DNA of 64,000 nucleotides, taken from contig WGNR01000001.1 in the NCBI GenBank assembly GCA_016124445.1, positions 558,001 to 622,000 on the forward strand, in the 5' to 3' direction. How positions within the stretch are numbered: the stretch's first letter is position 1; the number at the start of each line of letters is the position of its first letter. The notes under the pieces are model-generated. The model did no database searches, had not been told where the DNA came from, and saw nothing but the letters and a program-made list of their open reading frames with translations. This DNA is from a bacterium (GTDB lineage: Bacteria > Planctomycetota > Planctomycetia > Pirellulales > Pirellulaceae). The position numbers and the translations under genes were made by a program. This document shows positions 1 through 10,439 of this stretch, one piece after another.

Positions 1-522
1 ACCCGGGTCATCACCTGCATGAGCGGCAGCGAAAGCAATGGCCTGGCCATTCCAGAAATCGGCGTCGCCCAGACACGGCACGAACTTTCGCATCACAACG
101 GCGATCCCCAGCAACTTCGTCGCTTGACCGAAACTGATACCTTCCTGGTCCAGCAGTTCTCGTACTTCCTCTCGCGACTCAAGTCGTACCAGGAAGAAAA
201 CGAAACGCTATTGGATCGCACGATGGTTCTCTTCGGTAGCGGTATGGCTTACGGCCATAGCCACGGCAACGCCAATCTGCCGATGATCCTGGCAGGCGGT
301 GGCGGGCTGGGACTGAACCATGGCAAGCACGTCGACTTCAATCTGCCGACCTTGGGGCAATACAACATGGCCGAAGCGCAGAAGCATTACCATGTTTGCT
401 CGCGTCCGGTCGACAGCGATGCGTTGCTCAGCAACTTGCTACTCACCATGATCCAGCGAATGGACGTTCCGATCGATCGGTTCGGCGACAGCCATCGCGT
501 GATGACGGAATTGTTGGGGTAA
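1..522 (+). CDS. DUF1552 (HXXSHH) family protein, C-terminal part, cut by the window edge
   Basis: The frame is open to the left edge, so the start lies outside the window and the first ATG at 19 is internal. About 173 residues remain of a protein that is usually 430-460 long. The family's naming motif is present as HELSHH (bases 79-96). It is followed by the usual block with [16 protein letters not shown] and the [11 protein letters not shown] segment near the C-terminus. DUF1552 proteins are normally Tat-exported and encoded beside DUF1592/DUF1588 cytochrome-like proteins, so such a partner is expected upstream, outside this window. The biochemical function is unknown. The next gene starts 6 bases after the stop, which suggests one transcript. 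Confidence 0.85.
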   Translation, partial: TRVITCMSGSESNGLAIPEIGVAQTRHELSHHNGDPQQLRRLTETDTFLVQQFSYFLSRLKSYQEENETLLDRTMVLFGSGMAYGHSHGNANLPMILAGGGGLGLNHGKHVDFNLPTLGQYNMAEAQKHYHVCSRPVDSDALLSNLLLTMIQRMDVPIDRFGDSHRVMTELLG

Positions 523-528
523 TCTCTC

Positions 529-1668
529 GTGCGTAAGAAAATCCATTGGCTGATTGGTTTGTTCGCCCTGGTGCTGGCGCGTCCGGTCTTTGCCGAAGAA
601 GCTTATCGAACCGACGCCAATCAGGACGAAAAGCTACCTTGGTATCAAACCGTGCCTGGCGAGTTTCCGCCTGAGGGTTCGGCTCATTACTTCACCGGCG
701 AATTAATCAAAGTCGATCATATTCACCGCACCGGCACGCTGCGTGTTTCCCGAACCGACGCCCAGCGACGCAGCCATTGGGATCTGCCGATCGACTTTCG
801 CATGCTGCCGTATGGTTCGCTCGCTTATCACGGTGCACCAGCATCGATCCGAGACATTCCTCTTGGGACGCACGTTCACGCCTGGTTCTACTACAAGGAC
901 AAAGACGAGCAGACGCGGTCACTTTTTTACAATCGCAAGAGCATCGAAGATGGGTTCACCAAAGCTTTTCGCCTGGAAGATGACTTCACTTACTACCGCA
1001 ACAAGAAGCAGCTTTGGGAAGTCGACGCCGTCGACCTGCAAAAGATGAAGCTTCAGTTGGTATCGAAGTCCCCTGAGAAGGACGAGTCGACGAAGATCGA
1101 GTTGGACCTGACGCCTGCTACGCGGGTTTTCGTTGGGCAAAAGGTCGGTAAGCTCGTAGACATTCAGCCGGGGCAACAGGTTCTATTCAATCTGACCTGG
1201 GCCACACTATACGGCACCGGTCGCTGCACCGATCTTTGGCTCGACGAAGAGGCCCGGGACATCGCCGCGGCACAGCAACTGGAACAACATCGGCTCCATC
1301 AAAAGTACCGCGGATTGGCCGGCATCATCGACGCAGTCGACAATCAGAAGCGGATTTTGACGATCACCCTATTCGATGGCATCGATGAAAAACTGCTGGA
1401 AGACTTCCAGAAAGATCGCACGGCCCATGTCTTTGTCGCCGAGCCAACGCTACAAACGTACGATCAAGTCAACGACCGCAAAAGCGGCCCAATCCTTAGC
1501 CGAACGGAAGTTGAAAAGAGACCAGGCAGCAGCGGCGTGCAGATTCAAGTCCAGCCTCAGCTGCTGCTGGAAGGGTACCGACCTGGCCGAATTGTCCGCG
1601 TCATGCCAACCAACTGGCCATTGGTTACGCTTCCTACAGAAGAGAACTTGTGGCCAGAACGCGACTAG
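529..1668 (+). CDS. Secreted protein of unknown function
   Basis: The start is GTG at 529, 6 bases after the preceding stop. It gives a good Sec signal peptide (basic MRKKIH, a hydrophobic stretch, then ARPVFAEE), so the 379-residue product should be exported. I do not recognise a named domain. The mature chain shows three similar beta-rich segments (roughly residues 55-125, 155-235 and 260-330). Each opens with a G-x-[IL]-x-x-[VI]-D-like strand followed by a strand with alternating Leu/Thr/Val, reminiscent of small barrel or OB-like repeats. This is a visual impression only. It is probably co-transcribed with the DUF1552 gene and ends just before a strong hairpin terminator. Confidence 0.7.
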   Translation: MRKKIHWLIGLFALVLARPVFAEEAYRTDANQDEKLPWYQTVPGEFPPEGSAHYFTGELIKVDHIHRTGTLRVSRTDAQRRSHWDLPIDFRMLPYGSLAYHGAPASIRDIPLGTHVHAWFYYKDKDEQTRSLFYNRKSIEDGFTKAFRLEDDFTYYRNKKQLWEVDAVDLQKMKLQLVSKSPEKDESTKIELDLTPATRVFVGQKVGKLVDIQPGQQVLFNLTWATLYGTGRCTDLWLDEEARDIAAAQQLEQHRLHQKYRGLAGIIDAVDNQKRILTITLFDGIDEKLLEDFQKDRTAHVFVAEPTLQTYDQVNDRKSGPILSRTEVEKRPGSSGVQIQVQPQLLLEGYRPGRIVRVMPTNWPLVTLPTEENLWPERD

Positions 1669-1694
1669 GAGAGCAAATAATCTCAGCGCATAAG

Positions 1695-1725
1695 AAAAGC
1701 CTCGTTCAACGAACGAGGCTTTTTT
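1695..1725. terminator. Bidirectional rho-independent terminator
   Basis: A perfect 9-bp stem (GCCTCGTTC/GAACGAGGC, 1699-1719) with a 3-nt loop is flanked by AAAA on the left and TTTTTT on the right. The stem can extend to 13 bp. It lies between convergent genes (plus-strand stop at 1668, minus-strand stop at 1749) and has a U tract in both transcripts. Confidence 0.85.
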
Positions 1726-1748
1726 GTTGAACCAACTTCAAGAGCAGC

Positions 1749-2633
1749 CTATTCGGACAGCTTCTCGATCAGGTATTCGGTCGAGTTAGCATACTTAGGA
1801 TCTTTGACGCCTGGGTGCTTCAGGAATACTTCCACACCGGCATCCTTCAGCCGCTCTTCCAAGACCAGGCCCATGACGCCAGAGTGGGTCGGGTCCTTGG
1901 GGCTCGATCCCATTACCGGCACTTCGCCGCCGTAGAACATCGCGATCGGCGGGTCATCTTTGCTGACGTGTTCGATCGGCGAATATTCTTTGATCCACGG
2001 CATGATCTCTTCGCGTTTTTCCATCACGACATCCAGATTCGGCAAACCGAATGCGTGGGCTCCATAGCGATAGTTGGGCATCCACTCACGAAGCTCTTTC
2101 GGATCGAGCGAAACCTGGGCACCGTTCACTGCCGCGCAGTAAACACGAGTCGATTCGCGCGCGATCGGATCATCGCTCTTAGGATCGGCCATGTCATCAT
2201 GGAAGGCAAGCCATAGCGAGGAACAGGCTCCGGCCGATCCACCGGTCAGCCCGATCTTCTTTTTATCGAGGTTCCATTCCTTCGCCTTCGAGCGAACAAA
2301 CTGCAAAGCTCGAGCAGCATCTTCCAGCGGAGCTTTTACAGGAGGCTTCACCCCCTCTTCAACGGCGTTCTTCACATAGCGGTAATTGATGGCGACGACC
2401 GAGATACCCTTGTCCAAAAAGGCCTTCGGATTGGTCTTCTTGTCACCACCTTGCCAGCCACCGCCGTGAATGTAAAAAACAACCGGCGTCGGCTTGTCCG
2501 ACTTGGCCTGGTAGAAATCGAGCACTTGGCGCGGGTGCTCTCCATATTTCACATCTTTCAGCTGCAACGGTTCAGCAGCACTGGCCATTTGGACCAGAAA
2601 CAGAATCATCAGGGTAGATAAAAGAGACTTCAT
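1749..2633 (-). CDS. Exported alpha/beta-hydrolase (BD-FAE/carboxylesterase-like)
   Basis: The 294-residue protein has a Sec signal peptide (MKSLLSTLMILFLVQMASAAE). It shows the esterase oxyanion motif HGGGWQGG (about residues 56-63) and the nucleophile elbow GGSAGA (about 131-136), typical of the hormone-sensitive-lipase/BD-FAE group of carboxylesterases. Likely Asp and His partners lie in the C-terminal third, including the conserved-looking KHPGVKD. The substrate cannot be read from sequence; in planctomycetes such enzymes often deacylate plant or algal polysaccharides. It stands alone on the minus strand, converges on the preceding gene, and shares the bidirectional terminator. Confidence 0.85.
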   Translation of the reverse strand: MKSLLSTLMILFLVQMASAAEPLQLKDVKYGEHPRQVLDFYQAKSDKPTPVVFYIHGGGWQGGDKKTNPKAFLDKGISVVAINYRYVKNAVEEGVKPPVKAPLEDAARALQFVRSKAKEWNLDKKKIGLTGGSAGACSSLWLAFHDDMADPKSDDPIARESTRVYCAAVNGAQVSLDPKELREWMPNYRYGAHAFGLPNLDVVMEKREEIMPWIKEYSPIEHVSKDDPPIAMFYGGEVPVMGSSPKDPTHSGVMGLVLEERLKDAGVEVFLKHPGVKDPKYANSTEYLIEKLSE

Positions 2634-2753
2634 TCGGGGAGGCTCCTAAGAGGGAATTCGAGGGGAATGTGATGCCTTATTCTCGTTGAAAAAAAAGAGC
2701 GATGCTACAGGCAACGACAAAATCTCGACCTTCCAACATAGAAGTTCGCGCAG

Positions 2754-2802
2754 AAAAAAGCAGTGTTCCTTCCATCGTGGGTGACGGACGGAACACTGCT
2801 TT
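2754..2802 (-). terminator. Rho-independent terminator of the efflux operon
   Basis: The minus-strand transcript forms a 13-bp stem (2757-2769 with 2790-2802, core AGCAGTGTTCC/GGAACACTGCT) with a 20-nt loop, followed by a run of six U. It begins 17 bases beyond the stop of the TolC-like gene. Confidence 0.8.
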
Positions 2803-2819
2803 GCGACAACTACCTGCAA

Positions 2820-4322
2820 CTACTGCACGACATCTTCGACCGGCAGGCCCACCGATGTAATCACATCGGCGGCAGCCTGGGATAGCTCGTTGTAGAGATC
2901 GAGCCGGGTTCGTTGATTCTGAATAATGCTGTTGCGGGCCTGAACGACACGAGTGATATCGACCTCGCCTGCTCGAAACTGGCGGTCCAAACCTTCCAGG
3001 GCTTCGGGGGTTTTAATCGGTTGGTCGAGCCCTGAAACCTTCAAGTTGTCGTAGGCAATCCGATAACGCTGCCAGGCCGCTTCCGCTTCGAGATTGGCTC
3101 GGCGGAACAATTGTCGCCAGACGACCGTTTGCTGATTCAGCTCGTAGATTCGCTGGCGTTCCAGTGGACGGCCTGTGTTCAAGACCGGGATGTCCATTTG
3201 AAGCTGGAAGCCGAGATAGGTTGATTGATCACGGCTGCGTTGATAGTAGGGACCAACTTGAATGTCAGGTATCTTCGCTGCTGAAGCCAAGCCCAGGTTG
3301 GCTCGGGCCGCATCCACGTTGGCCAGCGCAGCCAGAACATCGGGACGCGAGGCGGCCCAATGCGAGATCATCTCGGGATCGTTCATCTTGCATGGCTGAT
3401 CACCGCCGTCGGCGACCAGGGTTGGCATCTTCCATTGAAGGTCGGTCAATCGATCGGCCAGCATCAAATCGGTTTCCGGCGAAAGCCCCAGTTGCCGCTT
3501 CAAATCGCGTAGCGAAGTTTCATAGCTCGCTTTGGCCAGCCGCAGTTGCTGGGCCGTCGACTGGGTATCGATCCGGACGATTTCGTAGTCGGCCTCCGAC
3601 GCCTGACCGGCTTCGAGTTGCTTCTTCAACGTGTCTTTCAACACCAGGTTGTTTTGATGGTTCTCTTCGGCCAGTTGCAACAAGTCGCGTTGATAGAGCG
3701 CCGTGAAATAGAATCGCGCCGACTGCCCGACGTTTTGTAGTTCCGCCGAGTGAATCGACCAGCGAATCTGGTTCAGGCTCGAGGCCGCATTCTGCTCGCG
3801 GAATTGCCGCTGATGGGCGAGTTCAATCCGCTGCATGAGAAGAACGTAATGGTACATCGTTCCTTGTCCAGCTGCTGGTGCATCCTGGTAAGGAGTCGCA
3901 CGAACCTGAACGAAAGGATTGTACGGGTAAGTCTCTGCCACACCCAACACGCCGATACCGACACCTTCGCTGCGACGAAGTGCAACCAAGTCAGGATTCT
4001 GTGCCAAGCCGGTCGAAATCGAATCCATGAGGTTGAAGTTCGATTCACGGACGGGCTGGTTCAAAAGGGAAACCGGCTGTGGCGGGGGCTCAATGGGATC
4101 CAATCGTGTTGCAGCCAACGTCATAATCGACTCTTCGTTCTCGATCCCAGAGACAAGCTCCACTTCCTTGGTCTCGATCGCCGGTGCGGAAAGAGAGGCG
4201 GCAACGGTGATATTGGTCGGAGAAGCAGGCGCCAAGGCTGCTTGCGGTCTGGATACATCTGCGCTGCGGCACCCAACCATTGCCAGAAAGATCACCCCAA
4301 TCATATTTCCCAACTTAGGCAT
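2820..4322 (-). CDS. TolC/CusC-like outer-membrane efflux lipoprotein
   Basis: The 500-residue outer-membrane factor starts at ATG 4322, preceded by GGAG. Its N-terminus is a lipoprotein signal ending in MVGC (Cys18), as in CusC/OprM-type channels. The mature chain shows the two long alpha-helical duplicated halves of the OEP family, rich in Gln/Ala/Glu heptads (about residues 190-290 and 390-490). It should form the trimeric outer-membrane duct for the RND pump encoded upstream. A gap of 199 bases separates it from the pump gene, longer than the other gaps in the operon, so an additional promoter there is possible. No clear one is visible. A strong terminator follows. Confidence 0.9.
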   Translation of the reverse strand: MPKLGNMIGVIFLAMVGCRSADVSRPQAALAPASPTNITVAASLSAPAIETKEVELVSGIENEESIMTLAATRLDPIEPPPQPVSLLNQPVRESNFNLMDSISTGLAQNPDLVALRRSEGVGIGVLGVAETYPYNPFVQVRATPYQDAPAAGQGTMYHYVLLMQRIELAHQRQFREQNAASSLNQIRWSIHSAELQNVGQSARFYFTALYQRDLLQLAEENHQNNLVLKDTLKKQLEAGQASEADYEIVRIDTQSTAQQLRLAKASYETSLRDLKRQLGLSPETDLMLADRLTDLQWKMPTLVADGGDQPCKMNDPEMISHWAASRPDVLAALANVDAARANLGLASAAKIPDIQVGPYYQRSRDQSTYLGFQLQMDIPVLNTGRPLERQRIYELNQQTVVWRQLFRRANLEAEAAWQRYRIAYDNLKVSGLDQPIKTPEALEGLDRQFRAGEVDITRVVQARNSIIQNQRTRLDLYNELSQAAADVITSVGLPVEDVVQ

Positions 4323-4521
4323 TCTCGCGCTCCGATCGCGTGCTTAGTCCCTAGGGGGCCGCTTGGGGGCGCATCATTGGCGCATACTCGATCCCACGGC
4401 CATTCTTAGAGGTAAGGTCGGACGTGTAGGGGTAGTAGCAGCAGCAGCGAATGTAGCGGAAAACCGGAGTTAACATACCGATGTAGGATCTATAACGGTT
4501 GTACCGGATGTTGCGCTGGGA

Positions 4522-7500
4522 CTAGCTTTCAGCGGTTGCCTGGTGCGGTTTGGCAAACAGCAAATAGAGCGGCGGCAAGATGAATAGATTGAGGATCGTC
4601 GACGTCACCAAGCCGCCAATGATCACCACGGCCAGCGGGTATTCGATCTCGTGACCTGGCTTGTTGCCCGAGATGGCCAGCGGCAGCAGTGCTAGCGAAG
4701 TCGTCAGCACGGTCATCAAGATCGGCAGCAAGCGTTCCTCGGCTCCCCTAACGACCAGGTTCAAACCAAACGGTTCCCCCTCGACTGCCTGAAGGTGCCG
4801 ATAGTGACTGACCAACATAATTCCATTTCGAGCGGCGATTCCCAAAACGGTAACGAACCCAATCAACGATCCCAGTGATAACACGCCCCCCGCGATCCAG
4901 GCCGCGACAACGCCGCCAATTAAAGCGAAAGGAATCGTGAGCGCAACGATCATGGTAAGCCGCAGCGACTGGAAATCGATGTACAGAATCAAGATCATGC
5001 CAATCAGTGAAACCGTCGACAGCGCGAGCAATTGATTCTGCGATTGCTGCCGGGCAGCGTACTCGCCGAGAAACTCTGGGTGATAGCCGCGATCGAAAGG
5101 CACCTTCAAGACGGCCGCTTCAATATCACGAGCCACTGAACCTAGGTCACGACCAACGGCGTCGCAGCTCACGTCGATTCGCCGCGAACCACCTTCCCGC
5201 TTCACTTCGTTGGGCGCAGGCACGATCGAAACGTCCGCCAGATCCTTCAGTGGCACCTGACCACCGGTAGGTGTGTCGATTCTCAAATCATGCAGTGCCG
5301 TCAGGTCGCTGCGGGCTGCTTCATTTCCCCACACGACGACGTTGTACTTCCGCTGATTCTCGTACACTTCGCCCACCTTCGTTCCCCGCAAGATGGTGGT
5401 CACGGCGCGACGAACCTGACCTGGGGTCAGACCGAAGCGTTCGGCCGCATCAGCACGCAAGCGAACGTCGACTTGAGGAACAAGCACTTGCTGCTCGACC
5501 TTGAGATTGCCAGCCCCGTCGACCTTTTCGATCGCGGCCGCGACCTCTTGGGCTTTCTCGCGGAGACCATCCAAATCGGGGCCGTAAATCCGAACCACGA
5601 TACTGGAACTGGAGCCGGTTAGAACTTCCTTGACCCGTTCACGAAGGTAGGTCAGCACGTCTCGATAGAGGCCTGGGTAGCTTTCGATTGTGTCCTGGAT
5701 TTCCTTGTGCGTCTTCTCGTAGTCGGCGTTTTCGTCGATGCTGATCCACAGCTCCGTGAAGTTTGGCCCCACCACTTCGTCCGCAGCTTGGGCTCGACCG
5801 ATATGGCTACCGAAATTCCGCACACCAGGGATTGCCCGCAGCTCTTCGCTGGCCCTGATGGTAACTCGATCCATGGCCGTGATCGACGTCCCAGGACGCT
5901 CGACAAAATGCATCAGGAAATCAGTTTCCTGGAAGCTGGGCAGGAACTCTTGTCCCAATTGAGTCGTCAGCCAGAAGGTGCCCAGGAACGAGATCGCCAG
6001 CAGGACAATCGCTCCGGCAGGACGCCGAACAAACCACGGCAGCATCGCATGGTAGGGCTTGCGTAACCAGCGGCTCAGCGGCGGCTCGTGGGCTTCCTTG
6101 TTTCCGAACGGCAAGATCATCAGCGACAATGCCGGCGTGACCAGCAAGGCGACCAACAGCGAGGCCGTGATCGCCAACACGTAGCCCAAAGCTAACGGCC
6201 TGAAAAAGGCACCGGGCAGGCCTTCCAGGAAGAAGATCGGCAGGAACACCAGGATGATGATCGCCGTCGCGTAGACCACCGCACTGCGGACTTCGAGCGA
6301 AGCACTCAACACCACGCGAAATGGCGATTGCGGGTGTCCTTCAGCCGCGTTTAGCCGCAGTCGGCGAACGATATTCTCGACATCGATGATGGCATCGTCG
6401 ACCACTTCCCCCAGGGCGATCACCAAGCCGGCGATGATCATCGTGTTGATGGTCAATCCCCACCAGTACAAGACCACGATCGTAGCAACCAGAGACAACG
6501 GAATTGCCGTCAAGCTGATCACAGCCGTTCGCCAGTCGAACAGGAAGATCACCAGCACGATCACCACCAGCACGCAGCCGGTCAGCAAGGCGTTAGTCAA
6601 GTTGTCGATCGAACGTTCGATGAAAGTGGCGGGACGGAATATCGTCGAATCAATGCTCACCCCTTTCAGACCAGGCTTCATCACATCGAGTGCTTCTTCG
6701 ACCTTACGCGTCACTTCCAACATATTGGCGGCCGGCTGCTTCTCGACGATCAGCAGAAGACCGGGCACATCGTTGATGATCGCGCTGCCGATCGGCGGCG
6801 GCGATCCGGTCGTCACCTCGGCCACGTCTCCTAGCTTAAGCACCGCACCGTTTTGATAGGCGACGACAGTCCGGGAGAGATCTTCCGCCGTTTTCACTTG
6901 AGGTAATTGGCGAACAGCCAATCGTTGATTGGGCGTATCGACGAAACCGCCAGCATCGAGCACCACGGCATCGCCAGCCGAGCGAATCACCGCATCGAGC
7001 GTAACCTGATGGTCTCGCAGTTTCTGCGGGTCGACCAGTACTTGAAGTTCTTTATCACGCTGTCCCCAGATTGCCACGTTGGCCACGCCAGGAATTGCCA
7101 TCAAACGAGGACGTATCGTCCAGACGGCTAGTTCGCTGAGTTCCTGCTGATCTAGTTCGTCCGACCAGACGCCGATTTTCATCATGCGGCTGAGGGATGA
7201 AAGAGGCTGCAGGATGACCGGCTGCTTGGCGACGACCGGTAGCCGAGGCGTTTCGGCGGCCAGGCGTTCTTGAACCAGTTGCCGCGTTCGATAGACATCG
7301 GCGCCATAGTGCAGCAGTAGCCGAATCGATGACAAACCCATCACCGATTTCGAACGAACCGTCTCCAGCCCGGGCGTACCGACCAAGGCATTTTCCAACG
7401 GGAACGTGACCAGGTTTTCGACTTCCTCGGCCGACAGGCCAGGGGCTTCGGTCTGAATCTCGACGTAGGGATGCGAGAACTCGGGAAACACATCCAGTGG

Positions 7501-7599
7501 CAAATGCGGTACCAGACGGATTCCCACCACGATCAACAGGATGGAAAGTGCGACGACGGCGACTCGCAGTTTCAGAGCGGATTCGACTAACCAACTCAT
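4522..7599 (-). CDS. RND efflux pump, CusA/CzcA (heavy-metal) type
   Basis: The 1025-residue protein has the RND layout: TM1 at about residues 12-30, a large periplasmic loop, six further helices at about 335-500, a second loop, and a final helix bundle at 870-1010. It carries the CzcA-like N-terminal [22 protein letters not shown] segment and the [10 protein letters not shown] motif. It should export a substrate by proton antiport from the inner membrane through the adaptor and channel encoded beside it. The intramembrane proton-relay segment of TM4 reads [13 protein letters not shown] (Asp401, Asp402, Asp406, Glu408). Typical CzcA/CusA proteins have VDGAVVxxEN there, while drug-type RND pumps have VDDAIVVVEN. 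The metal assignment therefore rests on overall similarity and on context. Confidence 0.9.
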   Translation of the reverse strand: MSWLVESALKLRVAVVALSILLIVVGIRLVPHLPLDVFPEFSHPYVEIQTEAPGLSAEEVENLVTFPLENALVGTPGLETVRSKSVMGLSSIRLLLHYGADVYRTRQLVQERLAAETPRLPVVAKQPVILQPLSSLSRMMKIGVWSDELDQQELSELAVWTIRPRLMAIPGVANVAIWGQRDKELQVLVDPQKLRDHQVTLDAVIRSAGDAVVLDAGGFVDTPNQRLAVRQLPQVKTAEDLSRTVVAYQNGAVLKLGDVAEVTTGSPPPIGSAIINDVPGLLLIVEKQPAANMLEVTRKVEEALDVMKPGLKGVSIDSTIFRPATFIERSIDNLTNALLTGCVLVVIVLVIFLFDWRTAVISLTAIPLSLVATIVVLYWWGLTINTMIIAGLVIALGEVVDDAIIDVENIVRRLRLNAAEGHPQSPFRVVLSASLEVRSAVVYATAIIILVFLPIFFLEGLPGAFFRPLALGYVLAITASLLVALLVTPALSLMILPFGNKEAHEPPLSRWLRKPYHAMLPWFVRRPAGAIVLLAISFLGTFWLTTQLGQEFLPSFQETDFLMHFVERPGTSITAMDRVTIRASEELRAIPGVRNFGSHIGRAQAADEVVGPNFTELWISIDENADYEKTHKEIQDTIESYPGLYRDVLTYLRERVKEVLTGSSSSIVVRIYGPDLDGLREKAQEVAAAIEKVDGAGNLKVEQQVLVPQVDVRLRADAAERFGLTPGQVRRAVTTILRGTKVGEVYENQRKYNVVVWGNEAARSDLTALHDLRIDTPTGGQVPLKDLADVSIVPAPNEVKREGGSRRIDVSCDAVGRDLGSVARDIEAAVLKVPFDRGYHPEFLGEYAARQQSQNQLLALSTVSLIGMILILYIDFQSLRLTMIVALTIPFALIGGVVAAWIAGGVLSLGSLIGFVTVLGIAARNGIMLVSHYRHLQAVEGEPFGLNLVVRGAEERLLPILMTVLTTSLALLPLAISGNKPGHEIEYPLAVVIIGGLVTSTILNLFILPPLYLLFAKPHQATAES

Positions 7600-7668
7600 G
7601 GTAGTACCTCAGTTGACTTGTTCATTCGATACGGCAGCAAATAGCACAACGAAAGGAATTGGCGAGCG

Positions 7669-8952
7669 TTAGTGCGATGCACCAAATTCCGCTCCAGCCA
7701 GTTCCGCGGCTCCTGCCGTAACGATTTTGGCACCCACCTCGGGGCCACTCAGGATGACTGCCTGATCACCGTCAATCCAGGCAATCTGAATTCGTCGCCG
7801 CACGAACGTTTGCGGGCCCGTTCTTTCGTAGACCCACTGGCCGCCATAGATATCATGAATCACCGAATTCCACGGGACTGCCTTCTGCGCGGATTCCTCT
7901 TTCATCGGAATATGCAGCGCCACCTTTTGCCCTGGCTGAAAGCGGCCATCCGGATTGGGCAACAGATAGTAGAGATCGACCGCGGCCGCAAGCGGCACGG
8001 CAGTCGGCGGCGACGCGATTGGGTGGACTGTCACGTCATCGTCGGAAGGGCGACCGTCAATCATGGTGACCCGGGCAGGCCTTTCGGAATCGATTTCTTT
8101 CAAATCGCCGACATAGATTGGGGCTTTCACCCACAATACTTCGTCGTTCATCACCTCGAACAACGGTGCCCCAGCAGCAACCATTTCACCAGGGTGAGCT
8201 TGAACCGTTCGCAAGATGCCATTGATCGGCGTCTGTATGACGATCGGCTTGAGCGTGCCTGCTTCCTCGTCGAGAACCACACCGTTCACTTGTTTTTGTC
8301 GTTCCTGGGCGGCGGCCAATCCCTTCTGGGCAAGTTCTAGTTGAGCCTGGGCTTCGTCGACGGCTCGCTTGGTTCCGACCTTGTCCGCCAGCAAACGCTC
8401 GGCTCGACCGAGTGCGATTTTAGCGGCATCGACTTGAACGGAAGCCTGTTGCACGGCACCCTCGGCATCGATTCTCGATTGAGCCAACGTGTTCTTTGCT
8501 TCGGCGAATCGAATCCGTTCGGCGGGCGTAAGCACAGCACGTTCCGGCGAGAGCATCGGGTAGATCGACATGATCGAATCGCGTGCTTCAACTCGGCAGC
8601 CAACCTGCACTTTCGCCTGCTCGGACGTACTTTGAAGCGTACCTGCCAGCGGAGACGACACGATCACCGCAGCATCGCTCGGCAACGTCACATCCGCGCC
8701 GTAAGGCCGACTTCGCACCATATCCCGCTTGACGACTTCTTCCGTTTGCAGACCCAGGCGACCGATCGCTTCGTTGGTCAAATGAACCACATTTAGATCG
8801 GTCTCGGAGACGTGATGTGATGTCGAGGAAGGAGGTTCGGCCTTCTTGTCATTCTTAGATCCGCCTTTACTGCAAGCAGAAAAACAGACCAGGCCCGCCA
8901 GTATCGTCAGACAAACGACGCGGTAAAACACAGTTAGATCATTGGAAGTCAT
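7669..8952 (-). CDS. RND periplasmic adaptor (membrane-fusion lipoprotein)
   Basis: The 427-residue HlyD/CusB-type adaptor has a lipoprotein signal ending in CFSAC (Cys27), so it should be anchored in the inner membrane facing the periplasm. The order is: a lipoyl/barrel-sandwich half near residues 80-110, a coiled-coil hairpin at about 125-210 (with the AKNTLAQSRIDAEGAV and VDEAQAQLELAQKGLAAAQE helices), the second lipoyl half around 235-265 (PINGILRTVQAHPGEMV), then beta-barrel and membrane-proximal domains. It lies 69 bases upstream of the pump gene and 26 bases downstream of the kinase gene. No His/Met-rich metal-binding extension is visible. Confidence 0.9.
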   Translation of the reverse strand: MTSNDLTVFYRVVCLTILAGLVCFSACSKGGSKNDKKAEPPSSTSHHVSETDLNVVHLTNEAIGRLGLQTEEVVKRDMVRSRPYGADVTLPSDAAVIVSSPLAGTLQSTSEQAKVQVGCRVEARDSIMSIYPMLSPERAVLTPAERIRFAEAKNTLAQSRIDAEGAVQQASVQVDAAKIALGRAERLLADKVGTKRAVDEAQAQLELAQKGLAAAQERQKQVNGVVLDEEAGTLKPIVIQTPINGILRTVQAHPGEMVAAGAPLFEVMNDEVLWVKAPIYVGDLKEIDSERPARVTMIDGRPSDDDVTVHPIASPPTAVPLAAAVDLYYLLPNPDGRFQPGQKVALHIPMKEESAQKAVPWNSVIHDIYGGQWVYERTGPQTFVRRRIQIAWIDGDQAVILSGPEVGAKIVTAGAAELAGAEFGASH

Positions 8953-8978
8953 GAACGATTTCCTCTTGGGCCGCTAAC

Positions 8979-10439
8979 TCAGGTGGGGGTATTTGGTAGG
9001 GAAACCTGCCGGGCGTTGCCGTTTTGTTCGGCATCGACGCCTGGTTTCGATCGTGCGTCGTGCCGACTGAAGCTAATCGTCACCTCAGTCCCTTCGCCGA
9101 TCTCGCTCTTGATTTGAATAACACCTCCATGCGCCGATACAATCGACTTGGCGATCGACAAGCCCAGTCCTGATCCGCCGACTGCTCGATTGCGGGAAGG
9201 ATCGACACGATAGAATCGCTCGAAAACATGGCTCAGATGTTCGGCAGGAATTCCTGGTCCATGATCGCGAATGACAACCTGGACTTGATCGCCAACATTG
9301 GCTGATTCTACTTCGACCATCGTCCCGGAAGCCGAATACTTGATGGCGTTCTCCAGTATGTTGAAGAAAACCTGGCTCAGGCGAATATCATTGCCGGAGA
9401 CAACCGCGTGTGAGCCACAATTCGCTTTCAGATGGACTCCGCGCGACTCGCCCAAGGAGGTCAAGGATTCGACGACATCGAGAATAACCGGATCGATTTC
9501 CACCGGCTCGAATCGCATCGCATCGAGTCCAGCGTCCTGGCGGCTGAGTGTCAGCAGTTGATCGGCCAAGGTTCCGAGCCTGGTCGCCTCGTCGACAACG
9601 ACCCGCAGCGTTGATTCGTATTCTTCTGCCGTGCGTGACTTCCGCAGGGCGAACTCCGCTTCCGAGCGAAGGATGGCAAGCGGTGTTCGCAGTTCGTGCG
9701 AGGCATCGGCCGTAAAGCGGCGAATCTCGTCGACCGCGACTTCCAACCGGGCAATCAATCGATTCAGCGTGCCAGCCAAATGCCCCAGTTCGTCGTGCGG
9801 ATTGGTAACTTCGATCCGGCGATCCAGTTGTGAAATCGTGATCGAATCGGCCACGCCAACAATGTGCTGCACTGGCGCCAAGGCCCGCACCGCCAGGAAA
9901 TAACCGCCCAACAGTGCCAGCACGAGCCCCAGCGGTAACAGCGCTGCCATCAAAGCCAGAAGCGTCTGAATATCCGCGATCACCGGATCCAGCGGCGTAA
10001 GAACGCGGACAATCAACTTCCCATTCGGCCCATCGGCTGTCCGGCTGGAAACGCGATAGTAACGATCCTCCATAACTCGGAACGTTCCATACGTTTCGCT
10101 ACTCTGATTGCTAGGTGTCGAAGACAATTCGTCGATCACTTCGCGCGTGACGTTGGAACTGGCGAAGATCACCGCCTGGCTCGGCTCGTAGACAATGAAG
10201 TCAAACGTTTCATGCTGACGAAAACGTGCTTGCAAGCTGAAGTTGAGTTCCTCAGGCGTACGAGCGATCTGAGATTCCAGAAATATCTCTTGCAGTTCTT
10301 CGTGCAACTGAGAATCCAACCGAGCGAGAAGCTGATGATAGCTCAGGGGAAGCAACAAGCCGCAGAAAACGAGCAGAATCAAAGACAACGCAGCCGCATA
10401 CCAGAAGGTCAGACGCCAGCGAATCGGAAGTTTCAGCAT
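8979..10439 (-). CDS. Sensor histidine kinase, CusS-like
   Basis: The 486-residue membrane kinase has TM1 (about 9-32), a periplasmic sensor region (33-158), TM2 (about 159-184) and a HAMP linker (185-237). A HisKA domain follows with phospho-acceptor His248 in DASHELRTP. The ATPase domain has an N box (NILENAIKYS), a G1 box (DHGPGIP), an F box (FERFYRVDPS) and a G2 box (GGSGLGLSIAK). The gene overlaps the end of the upstream response regulator by 7 bases, so the two are translationally coupled. From the operon, it probably senses periplasmic metal or envelope stress and controls the pump. The ligand cannot be read from the sequence. Confidence 0.92.
   Translation of the reverse strand: MLKLPIRWRLTFWYAAALSLILLVFCGLLLPLSYHQLLARLDSQLHEELQEIFLESQIARTPEELNFSLQARFRQHETFDFIVYEPSQAVIFASSNVTREVIDELSSTPSNQSSETYGTFRVMEDRYYRVSSRTADGPNGKLIVRVLTPLDPVIADIQTLLALMAALLPLGLVLALLGGYFLAVRALAPVQHIVGVADSITISQLDRRIEVTNPHDELGHLAGTLNRLIARLEVAVDEIRRFTADASHELRTPLAILRSEAEFALRKSRTAEEYESTLRVVVDEATRLGTLADQLLTLSRQDAGLDAMRFEPVEIDPVILDVVESLTSLGESRGVHLKANCGSHAVVSGNDIRLSQVFFNILENAIKYSASGTMVEVESANVGDQVQVVIRDHGPGIPAEHLSHVFERFYRVDPSRNRAVGGSGLGLSIAKSIVSAHGGVIQIKSEIGEGTEVTISFSRHDARSKPGVDAEQNGNARQVSLPNTPT

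Noticed and set aside
4323..4521. CAG-like repeat (GCAGCAGCAGCG) before the TolC-like gene
   Set aside because: Only about three short units in a 199-base gap; too short to be a meaningful repeat.
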